Assembly: GCA_028873155.1 (NCBI GenBank)
Contig: JAGWML010000048.1
Coordinates: forward strand, 1-14,494
Origin: Acidobacteriota bacterium
GTDB taxonomy: Bacteria > Acidobacteriota > Terriglobia > Terriglobales > Acidobacteriaceae
Length of the DNA: 14,494 nucleotides
Direction of reading: 5' to 3'
Part shown: one piece after another, positions 6,940 through 13,417 of the stretch
Layout of the letters: the number at the start of each line of letters is the position of its first letter
Numbering within the stretch: the first letter of the stretch is position 1
The notes under the pieces: model-generated
Database searches by the model: none
The model's input: only the letters and a program-made list of their open reading frames with translations
Told to the model about the DNA's origin: nothing
Position numbers and translations under genes: made by a program

Positions 6940-7413
6940 ATGAAGTGCCCGTATTGCGGCTTTGCACAGGATCGTGTGGTGGACTCGCGCGAAAGCAAGG
7001 AGGCGGATTCGATTCGCCGCCGGCGTGAGTGCGAGAGCTGCAACCGGCGCTTCACCACCTACGAACGCATCGACGAGATTCCTTACATGGTGGTGAAGAA
7101 GGACGGCCGCCGCGAGCGCTTTGACCGCCAGAAGGTACTGAGCGGCCTGCTGCGCGCCTGCGAAAAACGCCCCGTATCCTCCACCCAGCTCGAAGCCATT
7201 GTGGACGCCACGGAGACCTTTCTGATGGAGGCGATGGAGCGCGAGCGCACCACGAATGAAGTGGGCGAGCTGATCATGAAGCACCTGAAGGGGCTGGATA
7301 CGGTGGCCTATATCCGCTTCGCATCGGTCTATCGCGATTTCAAAGATGTGCGCGAATTCAAGGAAGAGCTGGAAGGGCTGCTGGAAGGGCATCGCGGCGG
7401 CAGGAAGAAGTAA
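6940..7413 (+). CDS. nrdR: Transcriptional repressor NrdR
   Basis: A 157-residue repressor of ribonucleotide reductase genes that senses ATP/dATP. The N-terminal zinc ribbon uses Cys3, Cys6, Cys31 and Cys34 (MKCPYCG ... RECESCNRRFTTYE). The ATP-cone follows at about residues 49-139, opening with the conserved VVKKDGRRERFDRQK (51-65) and ending with YIRFASVYRDF (124-134). Length is typical and all four zinc ligands are present. The start is fixed by the invariant MKCPYC opening, so the missing ribosome site is real and fits the leaderless reading. No reductase gene and no obvious NrdR-box pair lies in this window. Divergent from poxB, and 16 bases before the unknown gene at 7430. Confidence 0.97.
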   Translation: MKCPYCGFAQDRVVDSRESKEADSIRRRRECESCNRRFTTYERIDEIPYMVVKKDGRRERFDRQKVLSGLLRACEKRPVSSTQLEAIVDATETFLMEAMERERTTNEVGELIMKHLKGLDTVAYIRFASVYRDFKDVREFKEELEGLLEGHRGGRKK

Positions 7414-7429
7414 CTGTGGATTCGAAGTC

Positions 7430-7987
7430 ATGACCATCGATCCAAAGAGAATTGCAGCTGAATACTATTTCGGCGATCTGCAGTATTGGCAGATCCCTGG
7501 CATTTTTATCCATGCACTGGAAGAAGATTTCGACGGGCCAGCGCTGAGGAGGATCGCGGGCTTGGCGATTCTGAATCGCAAAGACATTCTCAAAGTTGAG
7601 ATTGAACCCAATGACATTGATTCTGCTTTCCGTGAGATGGGTGTCGACGCACCTATCAGCAAGCAGCGCGCTCAAATGATTTTGGCGACGGAATGCGCGG
7701 CTAAGGCGATGAACGGGCAATGGAACGTCTTCGATGCGGCTACCCACATTCGGGTCCACTTATGCGGGCTGTCAGAGCCGCCGGAACCCCTGATGCGCAT
7801 TGTTCAGTTGTCCGAGAAGGCAAGGGGTGCTCCACGGGCAGAATGGAGTCACATGGAGACCGACCTTAAACTTGCTATCGAAGACTTTTGCGCGCGCAGA
7901 GAGGCTCCCAGCCGATTGGCGGCGCTCGGAGGATCCGATCCAAACGCGACCGCTCCCCTGCGGCGAAGGCCGCACACGATACCCTAG
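7430..7987 (+). CDS. Hypothetical protein, AT-richer than its neighbours
   Basis: I do not recognise this 185-residue protein. It has no signal peptide or membrane segment and looks soluble and mostly helical. Recurrent-looking pieces are GDLQYWQIPGIFIHALE (15-31), DGPALRRIAGLA (35-46), an acidic middle and a basic Pro/Arg-rich C-terminus. Small proteins reading 'X-IP-X-ALE-X-DGPALRRLAGL' occur in many bacteria without known function, so I expect homologues. Bases 7441-7680 are about 49% G+C by hand count, against about 62% in a 60-base sample of nrdR, and codons are less GC-biased, which may mark later acquisition. ATG 7430 is the first start after nrdR; only a weak TGGA precedes it. The stop lies 29 bases before icd, so cotranscription with nrdR and icd is possible. 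Confidence 0.72.
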   Translation: MTIDPKRIAAEYYFGDLQYWQIPGIFIHALEEDFDGPALRRIAGLAILNRKDILKVEIEPNDIDSAFREMGVDAPISKQRAQMILATECAAKAMNGQWNVFDAATHIRVHLCGLSEPPEPLMRIVQLSEKARGAPRAEWSHMETDLKLAIEDFCARREAPSRLAALGGSDPNATAPLRRRPHTIP

Positions 7988-8016
7988 AAGCTGAGAACTG
8001 GAGCTGAAAGCAGAAA

Positions 8017-9030
8017 ATGGCAGAGCAGAAGACGCACAAAGTCACATTGATTCCCGGCGACGGGATTGGGCCTGAAGTGACGCAGGCCGTCGTCCGCATT
8101 CTTGAAGCGACCGGCGTGAAGTTTGAATGGGAGCGCTTCGCCGCCGGGGCCGAGGCCTTTGAAATCTTCGGCGAGTACATTCCCGCCGCGCTCTACGAGT
8201 CCATTGAGCGCAACAAGGTCGCCCTCAAGGGCCCTGTCACGACGCCCGTGGGCGGCGGCTTCAAGAGCATCAACGTGACGCTGCGCAAGAAGTTCGACCT
8301 GTTTGCGAACTTCCGCCCGATCAAGAACCTGCCCGGCCTCGAAACGAAGTGGCCCGGCGTGGACCTGATCATCGTGCGCGAGAACACGGAGGGCGAGTAC
8401 GTGGGCCTGGAACACGAGGTGGTGCCGGGCGTCGTTGAAAGCATCAAGGTCATCACCGACAAGGGCTCCACGCGCATCGCCAAGTTCGCCTTCGACTACG
8501 CGCGTAAGCATGGCCGCAAGAAGATCCACTCCATCCACAAGGCCAACATTATGAAAATGTCGGATGGCTTGTTCCTGCGCTGCGCGCGCCGCGTCGCCGA
8601 AGGCTTTCCCGACGTGCTCTACGGTGAGCACATCATCGACAACACCTGCATGCAGCTGGTGATGAATCCCTTCCAGTACGACACGCTGCTGCTCGAAAAC
8701 CTCTATGGCGACATTGTGAGCGACCTGTGCGCGGGACTGGTTGGCGGCCTGGGACTCGTTCCCGGAGCCAATCTCGGCCATGACTGCGCCATCTTTGAGG
8801 CGGTGCATGGCTCGGCTCCGGATATTGCAGGACAGGACATCGCGAACCCGACGGCACTGTTGCAGTCGGCGGTTCTGATGCTGCATCACCTGAATGAGGA
8901 GGCCGCGGCAAACAAGGTGCAAAAGGCGGTGGAGACGGTCTACGCCGAGCGCAAGACGCTGACGCGCGATGTGGGCGGCCACGCAGGCACCAGCCAGTTC
9001 GCCGACGCCGTGCTGGCGGCGATGGGGTGA
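8017..9030 (+). CDS. icd: NAD-dependent isocitrate dehydrogenase (IDH3-like)
   Basis: A 337-residue beta-decarboxylating dehydrogenase converting isocitrate to 2-oxoglutarate in the TCA cycle. Substrate residues are visible: Ser84, Asn86 and Arg90 in KSINVTLRKKFDLF (83-96), Arg100 in FANFRP, Arg121 and Tyr128 in RENTEGEYVGLEHE (121-134), Lys175 in SIHKANIMKMSDG (172-184), and metal-binding Asp232 and Asp236 in NLYGDIVSD. In HGSAPDIAG (264-272), Asp269-Ile270 replace the Lys-Tyr pair that holds the NADP phosphate in the Escherichia coli enzyme, so NAD is predicted. Wording such as VGGGFKSINVTLR and ENTEGEY fits isocitrate rather than isopropylmalate dehydrogenase; homoisocitrate dehydrogenase is the main alternative. 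The ATG at 8017 has only a weak ribosome site. The upstream 29 bases contain AGCTGA twice. Confidence 0.9.
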   Translation: MAEQKTHKVTLIPGDGIGPEVTQAVVRILEATGVKFEWERFAAGAEAFEIFGEYIPAALYESIERNKVALKGPVTTPVGGGFKSINVTLRKKFDLFANFRPIKNLPGLETKWPGVDLIIVRENTEGEYVGLEHEVVPGVVESIKVITDKGSTRIAKFAFDYARKHGRKKIHSIHKANIMKMSDGLFLRCARRVAEGFPDVLYGEHIIDNTCMQLVMNPFQYDTLLLENLYGDIVSDLCAGLVGGLGLVPGANLGHDCAIFEAVHGSAPDIAGQDIANPTALLQSAVLMLHHLNEEAAANKVQKAVETVYAERKTLTRDVGGHAGTSQFADAVLAAMG

Positions 9031-9035
9031 AGCGA

Positions 9036-9060
9036 GGGACTGAGGGACTAAGGACTGAGG
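9036..9060. repeat. Three tandem 7-8 base units between icd and the YciI-like gene
   Basis: GGGACTGA, GGGACTA, AGGACTGA run head to tail just after the icd stop, followed by GG. The third unit supplies the GAGG ribosome site of the next gene. Too short for a function to be assigned; a simple slippage repeat is the plain explanation. Confidence 0.55.
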
Positions 9061-9065
9061 ATGCA

Positions 9066-9383
9066 ATGAAGCATTACCTGCTCTTTTACGAAGTGGCGGA
9101 TGATTACACGACGCGACGGACGGCGTATCGCCGGGCTCATCTTGCGGCCGCGTGGGCTGCGGCGGAGCGCGGCGAGATCGTGCTGGGAGGCGCGCTGGCC
9201 AATCCGGCGGATGGCGCCGTGCTGCTGTTCAAGGGCGATTCGCCTGAGGTGGCGGAGAAGTTCGCCAAGGCCGATCCATATGTGGTGAACGGCGTGGTGA
9301 AGAGCTGGCGCGTGCGCGAGTGGACGACCGTGATTGGCGAGGGCTGCGCGATGCCGGTGCGGCCTGAGTCGCTCGCTCAATAA
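9066..9383 (+). CDS. YciI-like (YCII-related) protein
   Basis: A 105-residue small alpha/beta protein of the YCII family. Family features visible are the opening HYLLFYEV strand (3-10), RRAHLAAAWAAAERGEIVLGG (22-42) with a conserved His25, ALANPADGAVLLF (43-55), and GDSPEVAEKFAKADPYV (57-73) with conserved Asp70. It ends with the paired strands VVKSWRVREWTTVIG. The His/Asp pair is the proposed active site in this family, but the physiological reaction is mostly unknown. The ATG at 9066 is chosen because GAGGA lies 4 bases upstream and homology begins at MKHYLL. A longer frame from 9027 overlaps the icd stop and adds 13 unsupported residues. It lies 35 bases after icd and is probably cotranscribed. 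Confidence 0.85.
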   Translation: MKHYLLFYEVADDYTTRRTAYRRAHLAAAWAAAERGEIVLGGALANPADGAVLLFKGDSPEVAEKFAKADPYVVNGVVKSWRVREWTTVIGEGCAMPVRPESLAQ

Positions 9384-9392
9384 GCCTCCGGC

Positions 9393-9432
9393 AGCGAGGA
9401 CCTCGTTCTACGCCGCATTGCGGTCCTTCGCT
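9393..9432 (+). terminator. Imperfect hairpin after the YciI-like gene
   Basis: AGCGAGGACC (9393-9402) pairs with GGTCCTTCGCT (9422-9432) over ten base pairs with one bulged T and a 19-base loop. Inside it, CCGC-ATT-GCGG offers a competing small stem. A short CCTTT follows. It sits 9 bases after the stop codon and just before the asd promoter candidate, as a terminator of the icd block would. It could instead be a dispersed extragenic repeat. Confidence 0.38.
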
Positions 9433-9435
9433 CCT

Positions 9436-9463
9436 TTGTCGTGCACCAAGTCTCCTGTACACT
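9436..9463 (+). promoter_or_regulatory. Candidate asd promoter
   Basis: TTGTCG (9436-9441, 4 of 6), 16 bases, TACACT (9458-9463, 4 of 6). Predicted transcription start is near 9470, giving a leader of about 9 bases to the ATG at 9479. If right, the GTG at 9467 lies upstream of the transcript and cannot be the start. Confidence 0.4.
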
Positions 9464-9478
9464 GGAGTGTTCAGGACC

Positions 9479-10552
9479 ATGCAAAACAAATATCCAATTG
9501 GCATCCTTGGCGCGACCGGAATGGTCGGCCAGCGCTACATTCAACTGCTCGCAGACCACCCGTGGTTTGAGATTGCGTGGCTGGCGGCCAGCGACCGCTC
9601 CAGCGGCAAGCCCTATGGCGAAGCCGCGAAATGGCGGCTGGACACTCCGCTGCCGGAGCGCATCGCAAAGATGCCGGTCTCTCCCGCTGACCCCACTGGC
9701 GCGCCCAAGATTGTCTTTTCTTCGATCGATGCGCCGATTGCGCGCGAGCTGGAGCCGAAGTTCGCCGAAGCCGGTTGTGCCGTGCTTTCGAACTCGAGTG
9801 CCTTCCGCATGACGCCGAACGTGCCGCTGGTGATTCCCGAGGTGAACGCGGAGCACCTGCACCTGATTGAGGAGCAGGCGTCGAGGCGCGAGTCGGGCGG
9901 ATACCTGGTCACCAATCCCAACTGCTCGACGATTGGCCTGGTGATGGCGCTGAAGCCGCTGGAAGAGCGTTTTGGCATTGAGCAGATTTTTGTATCGACG
10001 ATGCAGGCGGTGAGCGGCGCAGGCTATCCCGGCGTGGCGTCGATGGACATCCTCGACAACGTGGTGCCCTACATCGGCGGCGAAGAAGAGAAGATGGAGG
10101 CCGAGACGCTGAAGCTGCTGGGACGGCTTGAAGGACACAGCGTGACGCCGCTTGCGGCGAGGATTACCGCGCACTGCAATCGCGTGCCGGTGGTGGATGG
10201 GCACACGGAGTGCGTCTCCATTAAGTTTGGCCAGAAAGTAACGGCAGAAGAGATTGTGGCGGCGTGGAATGAGTACAGGCCGCTGGCGGGAATGGATCTG
10301 CCCTTTGCGCCGCAGCAGCCGGTGCAGTTTGCTGCTCAGCCGGACCGGCCGCAGCCTCGGCTGGACCGCAACCGCGAGCGCGGCATGGCGGTGACGGTAG
10401 GCCGCCTGCGCCCGTGCAGCCTGCTGGAATGGAAGTTTGTGCTGCTCTCGCACAACACGGTGCGAGGCGCTGCCGGAGCCACCATTCTGAACGCGGAGCT
10501 GCTCGTAAGCCTGGGAAAGCTGGAGCCGGCGGCCGCCGCAGTGCGGGCCTAG
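9479..10552 (+). CDS. asd: Aspartate-semialdehyde dehydrogenase, archaeal/fungal type
   Basis: A 357-residue enzyme that reduces aspartyl phosphate to aspartate semialdehyde with NADPH, the branch point to diaminopimelate, lysine, threonine and methionine. Visible: GILGATGMVGQRYIQLLA (8-25) for NADP, SNSSAFRM (104-111), and NPNCSTIGL (146-154) with catalytic Cys149. NRVPVVDGHTE (234-244) carries Arg235 and His242, and QPRLDRN comes near the C-terminus. The GATGMVGQRYIQLL opening, the KPYGEA..W segment and RVPVVDGHTE match the archaeal/fungal branch rather than the classical Escherichia coli one. ATG 9479 is chosen over GTG 9467 because the NADP motif then starts at the usual distance and the predicted transcript begins near 9470; AGGA lies only 2 bases before the ATG. 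It is followed by lysC after 104 bases, consistent with an operon. Confidence 0.95.
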   Translation: MQNKYPIGILGATGMVGQRYIQLLADHPWFEIAWLAASDRSSGKPYGEAAKWRLDTPLPERIAKMPVSPADPTGAPKIVFSSIDAPIARELEPKFAEAGCAVLSNSSAFRMTPNVPLVIPEVNAEHLHLIEEQASRRESGGYLVTNPNCSTIGLVMALKPLEERFGIEQIFVSTMQAVSGAGYPGVASMDILDNVVPYIGGEEEKMEAETLKLLGRLEGHSVTPLAARITAHCNRVPVVDGHTECVSIKFGQKVTAEEIVAAWNEYRPLAGMDLPFAPQQPVQFAAQPDRPQPRLDRNRERGMAVTVGRLRPCSLLEWKFVLLSHNTVRGAAGATILNAELLVSLGKLEPAAAAVRA

Positions 10553-10656
10553 CAAAGGCCTCGATCGCAGTTGAATCATGGCGCGGCGTGGGCTGCGCCA
10601 AGCCGGCCGGATACGAGGGCGCAAGCCTCGCGGCCAGGAACGACGGAATCCGGAAG

Positions 10657-12060
10657 ATGAGCCTGGTTGTTATGAAATTCGGCGGCACGTCGGTGGAAGA
10701 CCCCGCCGCCATCACCCGTACCGCCTCCATCGTGGCCGGACGGGTTGCGAATAAGAAGCATCCAGTGGTCGTGGTGAGCGCGCTGGCCAAGGTGACGGAC
10801 CAACTGCTGCGCGCGGCCTCCGCCGCGGCGACGGGCGACCGCACGGGAGCGCTGGCAATCAGCTCGCGGCTGCGCGCGCGGCACCGTGACACGGCTGTGG
10901 CGCTGGTGAAAGACAGTGCAACGCTGGTGAGTTTGATCGATGAGAAGTTCGACTCGCTGGACGAGATTCTGCGCGGGCTGGCGGCGATTCTGGAGCTGAC
11001 GCCGCGCATCTCCGACCTGATTGTGAGCTACGGCGAGCGGATCTCGAGCCGCATTGTGGCGGAGGCATTTCAGGAGCGCGGTATTGCCGCTGTGCATGTG
11101 GACGCGCGAGAGATCATTGTCACCGACTCACAGTTCCAGAAGGCAGTGCCGCAGGACGACTTGATCGAAAAGCGCGCGGCGGAGAAGCTGCGGCCCCTGG
11201 TCGAAGCAGGCAAGGTGCCGGTGATGGGCGGCTTTATCGGATCGAATCAAGAGGGCCTGACGACAACGCTCGGCCGCGGAGGTTCGGACTTCACCGGCGC
11301 GCTGATTGGCGGCGCGCTCAATGCTGAATCCATCGAGATCTGGACCGACGTGGACGGCATCATGACGACTGACCCGCGCATCTGCCCGGACGCGTTGCGC
11401 GTGAAGGTGATCAGCTTTGAAGAGGCAGCGGAGCTGGCCTACTTCGGCGCGAAGGTGCTGCATCCGGCGACGATTCTGCCGGCGGTGAAGAAGAATATCC
11501 CGGTGCTGGTGCTGAACAGCAGGAATCCGGCGAACGAAGGCACGCGCATCATCTCGCTGGCGCCGCACTGCAAGAGCCCGTTCAAGTCGATCGCGGTCAA
11601 GAAGAAGCTGTCCATTATCGACGTGGTGGCGAGCCGGATGCTGATGACGCACGGGTACCTGAAGGAGATCTTCACGATCTTTGACAAGCACAAGTGCCCG
11701 GTGGACATGGTGTCGACGAGCGAAGTTTCGGTTTCGCTAACCGTCGATTCCAACGACAGGCTGCCGGCGATTGCCGCGGACCTGAGCCAGCTTGCGGATG
11801 TGAAGTACGAGGGCAGGAAGGCGCTGATCTGTCTGGTGGGCGAGGATATCCGCGGGCAGCACGGCATTGCCGCGCAGGTCTTCAACGCCGTGCGGCACAT
11901 TAACGTGCGCATGATCTCGCAGGGCGCGAGTGAGATCAACATGAGCTTCATGATCGAAGAGGACGACGCCGAAGAGGCGGTGCGGTCGCTGCACGCGGCG
12001 TTCTTCAAGGATCCCGATCCGACAATCTTTGACGTGGAAGCACGCAAGGTGCTTGCGTAG
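10657..12060 (+). CDS. lysC: Aspartate kinase, monofunctional LysC type
   Basis: A 467-residue aspartokinase that makes aspartyl phosphate, first step of the aspartate family. Kinase motifs: KFGGTSVED (7-15), VVVVSALAKVT (37-47), SYGERISSRI (124-133), GFIGSNQEGLTTTLGRGGSD (192-211) and EIWTDVDGIMTTDPR (227-241). Two C-terminal ACT domains follow at about 315-390 and 391-450. The effector region RMLMTHGYLKEIF (327-339) and VDMVSTSEVSVSL (349-361) aligns with the lysine-binding site of Escherichia coli LysC (MLHSRGFLAEVF, VDLITTSEVSVAL) with conservative changes. Feedback inhibition by lysine is therefore inferred. There is no fused homoserine dehydrogenase. ATG 10657 is chosen by homology; the ribosome site is weak, and the frame stays open upstream into asd. 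The asd-lysC order favours a common transcript. Confidence 0.95.
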   Translation: MSLVVMKFGGTSVEDPAAITRTASIVAGRVANKKHPVVVVSALAKVTDQLLRAASAAATGDRTGALAISSRLRARHRDTAVALVKDSATLVSLIDEKFDSLDEILRGLAAILELTPRISDLIVSYGERISSRIVAEAFQERGIAAVHVDAREIIVTDSQFQKAVPQDDLIEKRAAEKLRPLVEAGKVPVMGGFIGSNQEGLTTTLGRGGSDFTGALIGGALNAESIEIWTDVDGIMTTDPRICPDALRVKVISFEEAAELAYFGAKVLHPATILPAVKKNIPVLVLNSRNPANEGTRIISLAPHCKSPFKSIAVKKKLSIIDVVASRMLMTHGYLKEIFTIFDKHKCPVDMVSTSEVSVSLTVDSNDRLPAIAADLSQLADVKYEGRKALICLVGEDIRGQHGIAAQVFNAVRHINVRMISQGASEINMSFMIEEDDAEEAVRSLHAAFFKDPDPTIFDVEARKVLA

Positions 12061-12078
12061 CCGGAGAGGAACGCGGGG

Positions 12079-12621
12079 ATGACGGATGGCCGGGTGGTAA
12101 CGAGTTTCGCGCTTTTCCTGGTTGCCAGTCTCTTTTCTACGCCGTTTGCAGCCGGGCAAGCGGCTGGCACCAATCTGCCGGCGCCCCCGCAGTTCAAGTT
12201 TGCGTATGAAGAGCAGGTGGCGCTGGCGTCTTCGATTCCTGTGGGCGAGACGCCGTTGGGTAAGCGCAACATTGTGCCGATTACGGGTGGGACGTTTTCC
12301 GGTCCTGGGCTAAAGGGCAAGGTCCTGCCCGGAGGTTGGGATTGGCAGCTCACCAACGCGAGCGGATGCTTTAGTCTGCATGCGGATTACATGATTGAAA
12401 CCGATGATGGAGTCATTATCCACGTCGTGAATGCCGGAATGGTTTGTCCCAACGCGGCCGGGATCCACGACGCGATGCTGACGACGCCAGTTTTTGAAGC
12501 GCCCAAGGGCAAATACGACTGGATGAATGGCGGGGTGTATGTCGGCACGCTGGAAGGCATGAAGATCGACGGCAAGCCCGCGGTGCGGATACGGTTCTTC
12601 AAAGCCTACGCGCACGAATAG
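12079..12621 (+). CDS. Secreted DUF3237 family protein
   Basis: A 180-residue protein with a probable signal peptide: a charged start (MTDGR), a hydrophobic stretch TSFALFLVASLF (8-19) and small residues near FAAGQAAG that suit signal peptidase I. The mature part matches my memory of the DUF3237 pattern: GETPLGKRNIVPITGGTFSG (56-75), LKGKVLPGGWDWQ (78-90), a DDGVIIHVVNAG strand region (108-119) and a terminal AVRIRFFKAYAHE. DUF3237 members are small beta-rich proteins of unknown function. The ATG at 12079 has GGAGAGGA 8 bases upstream. It begins 18 bases after lysC and ends 19 bases before dapB, so it is almost surely cotranscribed with the lysine genes, although an exported protein has no evident role in that cytoplasmic pathway. 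Confidence 0.82.
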   Translation: MTDGRVVTSFALFLVASLFSTPFAAGQAAGTNLPAPPQFKFAYEEQVALASSIPVGETPLGKRNIVPITGGTFSGPGLKGKVLPGGWDWQLTNASGCFSLHADYMIETDDGVIIHVVNAGMVCPNAAGIHDAMLTTPVFEAPKGKYDWMNGGVYVGTLEGMKIDGKPAVRIRFFKAYAHE

Positions 12622-12640
12622 ACCGCACAATGGAGGCTGA

Positions 12641-13318
12641 ATGAATATCCTGATTCTCGGGAAGGGCAAGACCGGCTCGCTTGTGGCGGAGATCGCGCGG
12701 GAGCGCGGGCATGGAGTGCGCGCGCTGGACATCAACGAGAACCCGCACGCCGTGGCGCTGACGGCGCCGAACCTGGCGGGCGTGGATGCGGTCATCGACT
12801 TTACGGCTCCAGAAGCAGCCGTCGAGAATATGCGCGCGGTGCTGGCACTGGGCGGACGCATCGTGGTCGGCACGACGGGCTGGTATGCGCAGCTTGCCGA
12901 GATGAAGGCGCTGGCGCACAAGCGCGGCGGAGCGCTGCTCTACGGAACGAATTTTTCGATTGGCGTGCAGAAGCTCTTCCAACTGACAGGTGAGCTGGCG
13001 CGGCTCGATGGCTACCAGTTCAAGATCAGCGAGACGCACCACACCTCGAAGCTGGACGCACCCTCAGGCACAGCGCTTACGTTAAAGGAGATCATCCAGC
13101 ATGTGCGGCCCGGCGTAGAGGTGCCAGTGACCTCGCATCGGATCGGCGACGCCAAGGGCGAGCATGTGGTGACGGCGACGAGCGAGCACGACGTGCTGGA
13201 GCTGCGGCACGATGCACACTCGCGGCGGGGGTTTGCGCTGGGGGCGGTGCGCGGGGCGGAGTGGGTTCGCGACAAGCAGGGCGCCTGGGAGTTTCGCGAG
13301 ATTTTTGGCCAGTTGTGA
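12641..13318 (+). CDS. dapB: 4-hydroxy-tetrahydrodipicolinate reductase DapB, short form
   Basis: A 225-residue reductase that forms tetrahydrodipicolinate in the diaminopimelate/lysine route. Visible: nucleotide-binding loop ILILGKGKTGSLVAE (3-17), VIDFTAPEA (51-59), GTTGW (77-81), GTNFSIGVQ (102-110), and the signature ETHHTSKLDAPSGTAL (131-146) with His133 and Lys137 as catalytic residues. RIGDAKGEHVV (167-177) and GFALGAVRGAEWV (197-209) follow. It is roughly 45 residues shorter than Escherichia coli DapB (273), mostly in the N-terminal nucleotide-binding domain, and has GKGKTG in place of the usual GRMG-type loop. Asp30 at the end of the second strand suggests NADH rather than NADPH, an inference. 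The ATG has GGAGG 4 bases upstream. Last gene of the asd-lysC-DUF3237 series; no catalytic residue is missing. Confidence 0.93.
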   Translation: MNILILGKGKTGSLVAEIARERGHGVRALDINENPHAVALTAPNLAGVDAVIDFTAPEAAVENMRAVLALGGRIVVGTTGWYAQLAEMKALAHKRGGALLYGTNFSIGVQKLFQLTGELARLDGYQFKISETHHTSKLDAPSGTALTLKEIIQHVRPGVEVPVTSHRIGDAKGEHVVTATSEHDVLELRHDAHSRRGFALGAVRGAEWVRDKQGAWEFREIFGQL

Positions 13319-13417
13319 AGGCGTGCTCGGCGGAGATGCAGTCCGAAGATCGCTGACTGGGTTGGGCAGGAAGAGACTACCTCTACGGGCAGCGGGTCTG
13401 GATGCGGTTCACCTTGC

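Noticed and set aside
5156..6943. 595-codon plus-strand open frame opposite poxB
   Set aside because: It is antisense to a complete, strongly matched poxB and its translation is low-information, as expected in GC-rich codon-position shadows.
7984..9066. 360-codon minus-strand open frame opposite icd
   Set aside because: Shadow of icd; no motif or ribosome site, and icd has every active-site residue.
9377..10624. 415-codon minus-strand open frame opposite asd
   Set aside because: Arg/His-rich translation typical of antisense frames; covers the whole asd gene.
10553..10656. Lysine riboswitch or other leader element between asd and lysC
   Set aside because: The 104 bases are too short for a lysine riboswitch and show none of its conserved pairing; feedback is better explained by the ACT domains of LysC.
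13319..13417. Possible terminator between dapB and the TonB-domain gene
   Set aside because: Only a four-base AGAG/CTCT stem without T run was found; nothing supports a terminator.
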